A stretch of DNA of 13,811 bases, taken from CAZZIZ01 sp964654535. GTDB lineage: Bacteria > Bacteroidota > Bacteroidia > Chitinophagales > UBA2359. The notes beneath the pieces are model-generated. The model had not been told where the DNA came from, did not search any database, and saw only the letters and a program-made list of their open reading frames with translations. This document shows, in pieces, positions 7,801 through 13,724 of this stretch. Within the stretch, counting starts at the first letter, position 1. Every line of letters begins with the position of its first letter. A program made the position numbers and the translations under genes. Location of the stretch: positions 1 through 13,811 of the forward strand of contig CAZZIZ010000088.1 of assembly GCA_964654535.1 (NCBI GenBank). The letters run 5' to 3'.

Positions 7801-8051
7801 AGAGAAAGTCACAAGCTTATGATGATGTCGAGAATTTTCCGAACAAGTTTACAGCTGACTATATGTTTATGCTCAATCATAATGAAAGCGATATTCCAAG
7901 AATTAATCAACCTTCTCGCGATCGTAGAGCAGAGTTGGAAAAGGAGTGGGTTGTGCTAAAAAAGACTGGAGAAGAATTTTTGAATACCAAACTCAAAGAC
8001 TTCAATAAGCAGCTTTGGGATGCAGGCATTGGTGCTATTTGGGAAGAGTAA
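4860..8051 (+). CDS. Secreted BNR / VPS10-type double beta-propeller protein
   Basis: 1063 residues. An N-terminal signal peptide (hydrophobic core about 17-30, likely cleavage near 31-34) sends it out of the cytoplasm. Residues ~50-745 form repeated beta-propeller blades, each with an Asp-box-like S/T-x-D-x-G-x-x-W turn. I count about eleven, near 84-97, 141-154, 192-205, 250-263, 301-314, 347-360, 386-401, 535-548, 600-614, 653-666 and 697-710. Conserved openings such as NIGPFRGGRS (55-64) are typical of Bacteroidota glycosyl hydrolase-like/sortilin-like proteins. A beta-rich domain (~785-905) and a charged helical tail (~910-1063) follow. There is no T9SS-type sorting domain at the C-terminus. 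Possible roles are glycan or peptide binding or hydrolysis; catalysis cannot be shown. It is monocistronic, convergent with the CMD genes. The ATG at 4860 is the only start that retains the signal peptide. Confidence 0.9.
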   Translation: MNSHHCDSKLLSGSLINSIALLLLLILPLSAQSQGTDQLKKNQPNNYYKAVKYRNIGPFRGGRSVGSSGVVGDPLTYYMGTTGGGLWKTEDAGQHWKNVSDKYFKTGSVGAVAVSESNPNVIYVGMGEHAPRGVMTSHGDGVYKSTDAGKTWKHLGLAATQHISRVIIHPSNPDIVYVAAQGALYGPNAERGVYKSVNGGNSWQKVLFVNNGTGCSELSMDWSNPEVLYAAMWEHQRVPWKVISGGPGSGLYKSSDAGKTWKKIHKGLPDEKGKMAIAVSRSNPNKVYALIESDSQKDKSGLFVSNNSGDSWKKVSGDNRLTQRAWYYIEVFVDPNNENLIYVLSAPALKSIDGGKNWTRITGTHGDYHDLWINPQNSNNLCISNDGGAAISFNQGKSWSTQANMPTAQFYRINVDNSFPYKIYGGQQDNSSVAIENRNISGRAITAQNWAASAGGESAFLAFDPDDPRIVVGGSYLGTINALDTEAKAGTKIMSSPIQYLGLEAREMKYLFNWNAPIIKSQHEPNTYYHGAQYLLRTKDLGKTWEEVSPDLTRNIDEKQGKGGGPYTNEAVGAENYGTLSYIVESPHEAGTIYTGSDDGLVHVTRDNGDNWNNITPSRLEECLINAIEVSPHDPGTVYIATTRYKFDDKTPAIYKSTNYGKSWKNISEGIPMGAFTRVVREDDKRKDLLFAGTETGIYASWNGGEKWEKLQLNLPATPILDLIIRHDDMAIATSGRSFWVLDDLGLLRQHGENDKLKLYQPENIYINNSRSPLDGKKSNGTHVLHGVNPASGVVIYYNLPKVSNGTHLTIDIKDAKGNLVNSFTSKKDKTYRKWDGGPGAVDSLSKKEGLNRFVWNTRHKMMPGIPDVYIEASFRGHKAIPGKYSATLKYEDQKSTQEFEILPNPNYPKNLDYAEYDSFMSEVESNLTEMHKMCNSLHKKQVQIKKVLKKLGTSEKHKQLKVKGEELIKEMKTWDEEMVQRKSQAYDDVENFPNKFTADYMFMLNHNESDIPRINQPSRDRRAELEKEWVVLKKTGEEFLNTKLKDFNKQLWDAGIGAIWEE

Positions 8052-8089
8052 ACTATTACAAGAATGCTGTTCTAAAATAAAATGCAAAA

Positions 8090-8124
8090 AATAGTCGCCC
8101 GAAGCAAGACTTCAAGCGACTATT
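8090..8124. terminator. Intergenic hairpin downstream of the propeller gene
   Basis: Nine-bp perfect arms AATAGTCGC (8090-8098) and GCGACTATT (8116-8124) enclose an inner GAAG/CTTC stem around a CAAGA loop. The stem is flanked by A-rich sequence on both sides. There is no U-tract on the plus strand; on the minus strand the transcript continues into TTTTTTGC. It may assist termination or protect the mRNA 3' end. Confidence 0.6.
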
Positions 8125-8129
8125 AAAAC

Positions 8130-8159
8130 AAAAAGAACCTTTACGGGAGGATTCTTTTT
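8130..8159. terminator. Bidirectional rho-independent terminator between convergent genes
   Basis: AAAAAGAACCT (8130-8140) pairs with AGG-a-TTCTTTTT (8148-8159) across a TTACGGG loop. The outer A/T arms supply a U-run for transcripts from either side. It sits between the plus-strand stop at 8051 and the minus-strand stop at 8163, as expected for a shared terminator. Confidence 0.75.
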
Positions 8160-8162
8160 ACA

Positions 8163-8711
8163 CTAATTCAAGTTTTTACTGAACAAGTTGTTGTCAACTA
8201 CGCCCAAGGCATCGCCTACACGTCCTATCATTATAAAAGTTGAAATCACCCCGTTGAGTTCAACTAATTGTCCGTTAGTCCAATGATCTTTCAACTTATC
8301 CCACAGCTCTTTAGGCACTGCGTTCGCATCAATGGCGATTTGTTCTATCAATTCAAAAACTAATTTTTCGCCTTCTGAAAAGTTGCTGCTGTTGCGCCAT
8401 AGCGAGTTCGCTAAATCACTTAGCTGCTCTTGTTTCACACCTAGCTGTGAAGCCACTTGCTGATGAGCGCCAAAACTGTAGTGACTCTTCATTGCCCTTA
8501 AAGTTTTAATGATAACCAACTCCTTGGTTTTCCAGTCGACAAGACCGTCTTTCAAAGACTGTATCATAAAATGAGTAATGGTTCGGCACATTTGGAAATT
8601 GTTGCCTAGAGCCTTTACAAGGTTTGGTACATGACCAAAGTGATCTTCCGCCGCTTCGTAAATCGGCTGTAATTCTGCTGTTGGTTTTTCTAAATATTTT
8701 ACTGCTGCCAT
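8163..8711 (-). CDS. CMD/AhpD-like family paralogue with SxxS in place of CxxC
   Basis: 182 residues, same fold and landmarks as its upstream neighbour: WKTKELVIIKT (60-70) with Glu64, then KSHYSFGAH (75-83). At the redox site both cysteines are serine (Ser76, Ser79), while the following His83 and Glu64 are kept at the AhpD spacing. The shared C-terminal block VGDALGV (165-171) shows close kinship with the upstream gene. It should lack peroxidase or disulfide-reductase activity. It could be a structural partner in a mixed oligomer, or act on a non-redox substrate as true carboxymuconolactone decarboxylases do. It starts 2 bp after the stop of the upstream gene, so the two are translationally close. 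It ends at the bidirectional terminator. Confidence 0.87.
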   Translation of the reverse strand: MAAVKYLEKPTAELQPIYEAAEDHFGHVPNLVKALGNNFQMCRTITHFMIQSLKDGLVDWKTKELVIIKTLRAMKSHYSFGAHQQVASQLGVKQEQLSDLANSLWRNSSNFSEGEKLVFELIEQIAIDANAVPKELWDKLKDHWTNGQLVELNGVISTFIMIGRVGDALGVVDNNLFSKNLN

Positions 8712-8713
8712 AA

Positions 8714-9352
8714 CTAAGCGGTTTCTGATTTTTGTGAAAGAAAATGTTCGTAGTGTTCCTGAGCCACTTTGGACTTAGGACGCTCTTTTGCGAAAAGTAC
8801 TGGCTCGTGTCCGCCCCAAACTGGTTCTAGCTCTACGCCCAAGGCATCGCCAAATTTGCTTACTTGTAAGTAGGCACCAATCGTGGCTACAATTTCCACG
8901 ATTTGACCGTCATTGTAGTGTTTCTTCACCGCAGTCCAAGCTTCTGCTGGAATGTTCTCAGGATTAATCATCATGTGCATACAGAGATCAAGTATTGCTA
9001 CTTCATTTGCTTTGTAGTGTTCACTGTTCTGATATTCCACACCTACAATGTCCGCTTGCTTCTCTCTGCTAACTCCAACTCTTTCGGCAACCGCCTCATG
9101 TTGTGTAACGCAATAAAAACAATCACCCATTTTAGTGGCTTTCAAAATGAGTAACTCCTTGTCATACCAGGTAACTTCTCCCTCGCTTAATATCTCGAAA
9201 AAGATGTCCCACATCTTTTGAGACATTTCAGGTGCATGTCCGGTAATTTTAAAGATGTTGAGAACCATCTCGAATCTGGCTTTGGCATCGTCACAAACTT
9301 TCTTTTGAATTGGGTGAGCATCTTCATACTCGACATAAGGTAAATGTGCCAT
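8714..9352 (-). CDS. AhpD-like / CMD family protein with intact CxxC
   Basis: 212 residues. YDKELLILKATKMGDCFYC contains Glu66, Cys78 and Cys81, followed by His85 (VTQHE), which is the AhpD redox signature at the standard spacing. The blocks KFGDALGVELEPVW (166-179) and GQIVEIVATIGAYL (149-162) are shared in form with the downstream paralogue, so the pair arose by duplication or belongs to one subfamily. A C-terminal charged tail (about 188-212) is extra. It is cytoplasmic, with no signal peptide. The gene follows the TetR gene by 52 bp but has its own inverted-repeat operator (9368-9389), so it can be regulated separately from or together with it. Substrate unknown. Confidence 0.9.
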   Translation of the reverse strand: MAHLPYVEYEDAHPIQKKVCDDAKARFEMVLNIFKITGHAPEMSQKMWDIFFEILSEGEVTWYDKELLILKATKMGDCFYCVTQHEAVAERVGVSREKQADIVGVEYQNSEHYKANEVAILDLCMHMMINPENIPAEAWTAVKKHYNDGQIVEIVATIGAYLQVSKFGDALGVELEPVWGGHEPVLFAKERPKSKVAQEHYEHFLSQKSETA

Positions 9353-9367
9353 AATCTGAAATTTGTA

Positions 9368-9389
9368 TTTCTAAGCAAACGCTTAGAAA
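9368..9389. promoter_or_regulatory. Putative operator of the second TetR protein, in front of the CMD pair
   Basis: TTTCTAAGC (9368-9376) and GCTTAGAAA (9381-9389) are perfect 9-bp arms around AAAC. The core CTAAGCAAACGCTTAG matches 13 of 16 positions of the site upstream of the TetR gene (9992-10007). It lies 15 bp before the ATG at 9352, inside the likely leader or promoter. Confidence 0.75.
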
Positions 9390-9404
9390 AGGTGAAAAAA
9401 AATA

Positions 9405-9980
9405 TTAAATCTTAGCAATAGAGTTTGCTACGTACTTTTTGATTTCTGCTTTGCTTTTATTCATGTTTATGATGGATATGCTTTGGGTAATCCCCAACAA
9501 GTACTGAGACTCATTTTTTACCGAAATACTTTCGCCCAATAAACCCTTAGCCACACTGTTTTTCAAAGCCCTTTGAAACAATGTGTCCATTAGTTTCGAA
9601 AAGTTATCTATCGATTCCTTTATTTCTGGCGAAAACACGTCATAGTTGATCATCGATTTTATCATCAAACAGCTAGAGGGAATCTTATCGGCTACCATAT
9701 CCACTCCGAAGTCGACCAAAAAACGTTCGATGTCGCGAATGTCCGCATCAGCTTGTGACAAATCCTTTAGGTAAGTGCTGTTCATCATGCTTACGTACTT
9801 GTCAAGCACTTTTAAATACAAATTAGACTTACTTCCAAAACTCGAGTAAATCGAAAATTGATTGATGCCCATTTCGCTTTCCAGCTGACGAATCGAAGTA
9901 TTGGTATAGCCATTATTCCAAAAACAATACATTGCCTTTTCCAAGACTTCGCCTTCGTTGTATGTTTTTGTTCTGCCCAT
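9405..9980 (-). CDS. TetR/AcrR family regulator of the CMD gene pair
   Basis: 191 residues. N-terminal TetR domain about 8-55, with the HTH in TSIRQLESEMGINQFSIY (28-45) and SSFGSKSNLY after it. It is a relative of the TetR at 2812-3396: the same opening style (FW-NGY-TS) and a cysteine at the same residue number (Cys104, PSSCLMIKS). The Lys of the other regulator is replaced, with Ser169 at the aligned position. The recognition helix differs (INQFSIY against LSRSSIY), in line with the different operator sequences. It probably represses itself through the repeat at 9991-10008 and the CMD genes through 9368-9389. The inducer is unknown. The ATG at 9980 is placed by the family's normal N-terminal length. 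Confidence 0.9.
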   Translation of the reverse strand: MGRTKTYNEGEVLEKAMYCFWNNGYTNTSIRQLESEMGINQFSIYSSFGSKSNLYLKVLDKYVSMMNSTYLKDLSQADADIRDIERFLVDFGVDMVADKIPSSCLMIKSMINYDVFSPEIKESIDNFSKLMDTLFQRALKNSVAKGLLGESISVKNESQYLLGITQSISIINMNKSKAEIKKYVANSIAKI

Positions 9981-9990
9981 CTTGTTTAAA

Positions 9991-10008
9991 TCTAAGCAAT
10001 TGCTTTGA
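9991..10008. promoter_or_regulatory. Putative autoregulatory operator of the second TetR gene
   Basis: TCTAAGCAATTGCTTTGA carries a 12-bp perfect palindrome AAGCAATTGCTT (9994-10005) plus matching outer TC/GA. It shares CTAAGCAA-NN-GCTTWG with the site before the CMD pair and lies 10 bp upstream of the TetR start. A -7-like TAGATTTA overlaps its distal end on the minus strand, one base from TAnnTTTG, but no good -33 box is seen. Confidence 0.7.
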
Positions 10009-10105
10009 TATAAAAGAATGTAAGAACAGTTTGATTAGGACCAACTTGCCATTTTTCTGAGCAATGGCTCTAATGCATTCATTTAGAACCCAAGTCATAG
10101 AGAAC

Positions 10106-12196
10106 TTAAGGCAGTTGCTCGACTATAGGAAAGGTTAACTGAAAACTACTATTCAATGGATTGCTGAAGACCGTTAGCGTAATAAGTAAAATGTCAGAGC
10201 CTGATCCTTGATATATCACTTGACCATCCATATTATAGTCTGCAGGGTCATATACCATGAACGGATACGTAGATTGAAATGCCGTGTTTAAAGGGTTGCT
10301 AAACACGGCTTGGGTAATTGGCGTAATATCAGAGCCACTTCCCTGATATGTTGTGTTGTTATCTCCATTTCCATTACCTGGCCACATGACTTGTGCAGTA
10401 CCAATAGAACGCATAGCTTCAGAACCGAATGTGGTAATGGTGCCATTTGAAAAATCCAAGGTCGGACCATTACCTGTGGAATAGTCTTGCGGACTACTGG
10501 TCATAATGCCTAAATGATTGCGATGCCTAATGGCAACATAATAATCGTCGAATGCGACATCGAATAGAACCGGACCTTGGCCATCCGTATCCACGATGTC
10601 TCCGTCTCTTTGTAAAAGTGCCGAACGAGTCGCCAAAATATTTGCAGGATTGTTTTTGTCTCTTAGCTCGATCAATATCCAATCTACGATGGCGTTAGAA
10701 CCGCTTAGGGCCAGAACGGCGTTAGAGACAGTTTCATTACCGCCACCAATTTGCAGGAAGCCCAAACCGGTGTAAGGTTCAGTGGTAGGAATAAGCCCTT
10801 GACTTCTTAAGTCATCCTTCATTAATCCGTTAGACAAATTAGTACAAGCCCCTAAAAAGACTCTAGTGCTCACGGCCACATCAGTTTGACAACTAGTTCG
10901 AAAGCGTAAATTGCTTAGTGTAAATGACTGTGTGTTTCCTGCTGAGCCTTGAGCTGTGTACTTAATGCCTAAATAAACCGATGGGTTTCCTATTCCAGCG
11001 CTATAGTCTACTGCCAAATCTGATATACCAGTTCCGACGCTTCCTACACTTTGCCAGTTACTATTTAACGGGTTTCCACTTCCTGTGTTATACAAAAACT
11101 CAAGAGCAGGCCCAGAAAAATCTTCCTGAACGTTTAAGACCAATTCTGCAAGACTGATAGCACTTAAATCAACCGGTCCATAAACCAACCACTGTTCACT
11201 CGGATCATTTGAATTGGTGAAAGCATTTATGAAGTAAGATCCATTCGTGCAAAGCCATTGGCCGTCGGAACTTCCGTTGGTTGTAACTGGAACCGGATTA
11301 AAGTCACAATTCAGCGGAAGGTCGCATTGACCTGCTACAATAGAGCATTGAGTGTTCCAGATTAAGTCCGCCCATTCAGGATGATCCACAAATGGATTTC
11401 TATTTCCCTGATTAGAACTTAGTGCTATGGCGTTATTTCGATTTATCTCTAAGCTACTTGGTGGGTCAAAGTTGTGCCAGTCCAGAAGCATGTCAATAAA
11501 ACATGCTTCGAAAACTGTTTCGCTGTTTCCACTAAAGACACCATCGGTTATACTATTGCTCCCTTTCCAATTCTCACTAAGAATAATATCCTGATAGCGC
11601 ACACCCATATACAGGAAAATTCTTGCAAAGTCGCCCTTGTAAAGATCGTCTGGTTCGAAAACGAAATCGTCAAAGGTGTTGGAGCTGTTGTCTGTGCAGT
11701 TCAATTGGTCTGTCCCAATGTTGGTCATCGGAACAGAGGACAGGGGATAGCCGGCGTTTGAAATATTTACTTCGCCAAGTGGGAAATTGCTTTTATCAAA
11801 GTTGACCGTCGCGTCGCAAGGAAACAAATTGAAGTAGTCGGAGAACTGAGTAACCGTTTGTGAGCCGCCCCACCAAGAAGAAGGCATTACGTGTTCACGA
11901 TTCATGGAGCTCGGTAAATTGTTCCCCGAACAAGTGGCGGAAGTATTGTTATTGTAGCGATCCAAAACCACTCCATTTGCGGCGACATCGTTGTTGCACA
12001 TAAAACCCAATACAGAAGAATAAGAGCGCACAGTATGATCGTCAATCAAATCGTGAAGAGCGTTCCTAAGCGTCGTACAATCTGCTCCATTCGCAACTAA
12101 GTTATTGACTCCGTTATAATAGTTTCCCTGGGCATATACAGACCTACCTGCAATGCATATTAGGATAATGGATAATATTGCAATACGCTTTCTCAA
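10106..12196 (-). CDS. Secreted endonuclease I (EndA) family nuclease with tandem C-terminal calcium-loop-like module
   Basis: 696 residues starting at TTG (12196-12194); no in-frame ATG exists before residue 66, and TTG is the start that preserves the signal peptide (1-22, cleavage after SVYA). The endonuclease I domain (~24-285) shows NREHVMPSSWW (99-109, His102 as general base of the His-Me finger), FSDYFNLFP (118-126), KGDFARIFLYMG (187-198) and GNRNPFVDHPEW (264-275). Many cysteines suggest disulfides outside the cell. A beta-sandwich-like region (~300-435) and a second domain (~440-600) follow. The tail holds two copies of a YQGSGSD unit (617-645 and 662-690), each preceded by a D/N-rich loop such as DYNMDG (653-658). 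Its likely role is extracellular DNA or RNA degradation, for nutrients or defence. It is much longer than plain EndA (~230 aa). Confidence 0.9.
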   Translation of the reverse strand: MRKRIAILSIILICIAGRSVYAQGNYYNGVNNLVANGADCTTLRNALHDLIDDHTVRSYSSVLGFMCNNDVAANGVVLDRYNNNTSATCSGNNLPSSMNREHVMPSSWWGGSQTVTQFSDYFNLFPCDATVNFDKSNFPLGEVNISNAGYPLSSVPMTNIGTDQLNCTDNSSNTFDDFVFEPDDLYKGDFARIFLYMGVRYQDIILSENWKGSNSITDGVFSGNSETVFEACFIDMLLDWHNFDPPSSLEINRNNAIALSSNQGNRNPFVDHPEWADLIWNTQCSIVAGQCDLPLNCDFNPVPVTTNGSSDGQWLCTNGSYFINAFTNSNDPSEQWLVYGPVDLSAISLAELVLNVQEDFSGPALEFLYNTGSGNPLNSNWQSVGSVGTGISDLAVDYSAGIGNPSVYLGIKYTAQGSAGNTQSFTLSNLRFRTSCQTDVAVSTRVFLGACTNLSNGLMKDDLRSQGLIPTTEPYTGLGFLQIGGGNETVSNAVLALSGSNAIVDWILIELRDKNNPANILATRSALLQRDGDIVDTDGQGPVLFDVAFDDYYVAIRHRNHLGIMTSSPQDYSTGNGPTLDFSNGTITTFGSEAMRSIGTAQVMWPGNGNGDNNTTYQGSGSDITPITQAVFSNPLNTAFQSTYPFMVYDPADYNMDGQVIYQGSGSDILLITLTVFSNPLNSSFQLTFPIVEQLP
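10127..10348 (-). repeat. Tandem repeat encoding the YQGSGSD C-terminal module
   Basis: Two coding copies, 10262-10348 (residues 617-645) and 10127-10213 (residues 662-690), 45 codons apart. By eye, 21 of 29 residues are identical, including YQGSGSD, VFSNPLN and the final P. The D/N-rich loops before each copy (606-613 and 651-658) look like dockerin or EF-hand-type calcium loops. Similar tails occur on secreted proteins in the phylum and may serve export or surface retention (inference). Confidence 0.7.
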
Positions 12197-12439
12197 TTGT
12201 CTAAAAATATGACCTAGTCCGAGGCAAATTAAACAATGCAGCGGAGCTAATTAGGAGTTTAGTTCGTATTGTTAGGGAGCTGACTTGAAGGGGCGAATGC
12301 TTAAATCAAAGACAATTGATGCATCGAGAGAGTAGCTTAATAAAAGAGATTAAGTGATTCATATCCATATTCACGAAAATCCACTTAAAAACTTCCTCCT
12401 GACAGCCGTAAATTAGTCCAAATAAATTCGAATCCAAAC
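12197..12439. other. Divergent intergenic region between nuclease and MBL hydrolase genes
   Basis: No gene is visible. It must hold the two outward promoters, but neither shows a clean TTTG / TAnnTTTG pair. On the minus strand TTAATTTG (about 12224-12231) is one base from the -7 consensus with no matching -33 box. On the plus strand TAAATTAG (about 12410-12417) is one base from consensus, again without TTTG upstream. The in-frame stop TAA at about 12385 closes the reading frame of the MBL gene upstream. Confidence 0.45.
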
Positions 12440-12556
12440 ATCAAAAATTTCAAAAAACAATTCGGAGGCTCGATCTCAGCTAAACATTTAGATCGCTACC
12501 AAAAATCTCCGCGATGGATAAAAGGTAGGTTTAGAAATTTCGAAAGAACTAAAATA
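12440..12556 (+). other. In-frame N-terminal extension of the MBL-fold hydrolase without a canonical start codon
   Basis: The 39 codons directly before the ATG at 12557 are open and read IKNFKKQFGGSISAKHLD then RYQKSPRWIKGRFRNFERTK and a final I. The QFGG...S..W..G.F.N...T pattern is the usual N-terminal stretch of UlaG/NAPE-PLD-like MBL proteins as I know them, so it is probably translated. Between the upstream stop near 12385 and 12557 there is no ATG, GTG or TTG in this frame. ATC at 12440 or ATA at about 12422 would be the only near-start codons. Either a non-canonical start is used, the start was lost by mutation, or there is a base error. Confidence 0.6.
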
Positions 12557-13486
12557 ATGCTCGACTTCTGGGACATCCCTGGAGTAATTTTGAGTCAGTT
12601 TAAAGGAAGAGAAAATCGCCAACCCAAGCAGCCGCTCCCAGTGATGCCCTTTGATCTAGAGGCCTTCTTGACGCCAGCGGATAAAGCAAAAATCATCTGG
12701 TACGGTCATTCAGCGATATTGATGCGTATTGCGGATAAAACAGTTTTGATTGATCCAATGATGGGCCCGGATGCTTCGCCCCCGGCGCCCAGTCGCTTAG
12801 CGAGATTTACGGAAGACACTTTAACGCTGCTGGACGATTTTCCACCGATAGATTTGCTTTTGATGAGCCACGATCATTATGACCATTTAGATTTTGCAAG
12901 TATCGAAAAACTAAAGTCGAAAACAAAGCAGTTTGTTGTGGGCCTTGGGGTGGGCCGGCACTTGGAGGCTTGGGACATACCTGCAGCACAAATTTCAGAG
13001 TTGGATTGGTGGCAGCAATTTTCTGGAGAAAGTTTGGAAATCACTTACACTCCTACAAGACACTTTTCTGGCAGGGGAATTAGCGATCGTATGAAATCTA
13101 TGTGGGGTGGTTGGTCTATTAAAAGTAGTAGCGAGAAAATATGGTTTAGCGGCGATGGAGGATATGGAGATCATTTTAAAGAAGTTGGCCAAAAACTAGG
13201 ACCCTTTGATTTTGCATTTATGGAATGCGGTCAGTACAATGAAAAGTGGCCAGAGACGCATATGTTTCCCGAAGAAAGTGTTCAGGCCGCCTTGGACGGA
13301 GGAGCGAAAGTAATCATGCCGGTGCATTGGGCCGGCTTTGCGCTTTCATCGCATACTTGGACGGAGCCGGTGGAGCGATTCACTGCAGCTTGCGAAGAAC
13401 TGAAAGTGAAAGTGTTGACACCCAAAATTGGCGAGTTGTTTTCTTATACGGATTATCGATCGGAAGAGTGGTGGCAACGTCATTAG
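12557..13486 (+). CDS. MBL-fold metallo-hydrolase, UlaG / NAPE-PLD-like
   Basis: 309 residues from the first ATG, probably longer (see the extension at 12440-12556). The metal site is plain: SHDHYDHLD (104-112) supplies HxHxDH at 105-110, with His169 (TPTRHFSGR), Asp200 (FSGDGGYG) and His257 (MPVHWAGF) as further ligands. WYGHSAILMRI (48-58) and IDPMMGPDASP (65-75) are standard for the UlaG/NAPE-PLD-like branch, which hydrolyses phosphodiester or lactone bonds in varied substrates. No signal peptide is present in this reading; related proteins often begin with a membrane helix before the QFGG segment, and none is found here. It is monocistronic on the plus strand, divergent from the nuclease gene. 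Substrate unknown. Confidence 0.9.
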   Translation: MLDFWDIPGVILSQFKGRENRQPKQPLPVMPFDLEAFLTPADKAKIIWYGHSAILMRIADKTVLIDPMMGPDASPPAPSRLARFTEDTLTLLDDFPPIDLLLMSHDHYDHLDFASIEKLKSKTKQFVVGLGVGRHLEAWDIPAAQISELDWWQQFSGESLEITYTPTRHFSGRGISDRMKSMWGGWSIKSSSEKIWFSGDGGYGDHFKEVGQKLGPFDFAFMECGQYNEKWPETHMFPEESVQAALDGGAKVIMPVHWAGFALSSHTWTEPVERFTAACEELKVKVLTPKIGELFSYTDYRSEEWWQRH

Positions 13487-13535
13487 TTCCAAGGCAGCGC
13501 AGTAAGTTGAGTCCATTTTGAATTTTAGGAATTAT

Positions 13536-13576
13536 GGGCGTGTCCCAAATGTCATTAAGTTAAGGTCGAAATCGGT
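13536..13576. mobile_element. Possible terminus of an insertion sequence (weak)
   Basis: From GGGCGTGTCCC (13536-13546) onward the DNA changes character. It turns GC-richer, with many purine-rich CGACGAA/GAGAAGCG strings, and no longer resembles the preceding intergenic DNA. GGGCGTGTCCCAAATG looks like the kind of GGG-starting inverted repeat that ends many insertion sequences. The opposite end would lie outside the window, so neither a matching repeat nor a target duplication can be checked. Confidence 0.25.
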
Positions 13577-13724
13577 TAGAAAATGAGAAGCGACGAAGAA
13601 TAGAGTTAGCGATGAAACAGGACGGGCCTTTAAGGATTCGTGACGAGAGAGGTGAGAAGCGTTGGCCAGCACGGCGCCACGGAAGGGATTCCTTTGAGTA
13701 TAGGATTGTCTATTGACGAAGCAG

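Noticed and set aside
8712..8720. Extra TetR half-site (CTAAGC) at the junction of the two CMD genes
   Set aside because: Only one arm is present, and it coincides with the stop codon of the first gene; no paired arm at the expected spacing.
10059..10070. Terminator for the nuclease gene (GAGC-AATG-GCTC)
   Set aside because: The stem is only 4 bp, and in the minus-strand transcript it is followed by AGAAAAAT rather than a U-tract; the T-run lies on the wrong side.
11474..11805. Two plus-strand open frames inside the nuclease gene
   Set aside because: Antisense to the endonuclease domain core, including the KGDFAR motif region.
12807..13521. Open frames overlapping the MBL gene on both strands
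   Set aside because: Shadows of the MBL frame, whose metal-ligand motifs cover the same bases.
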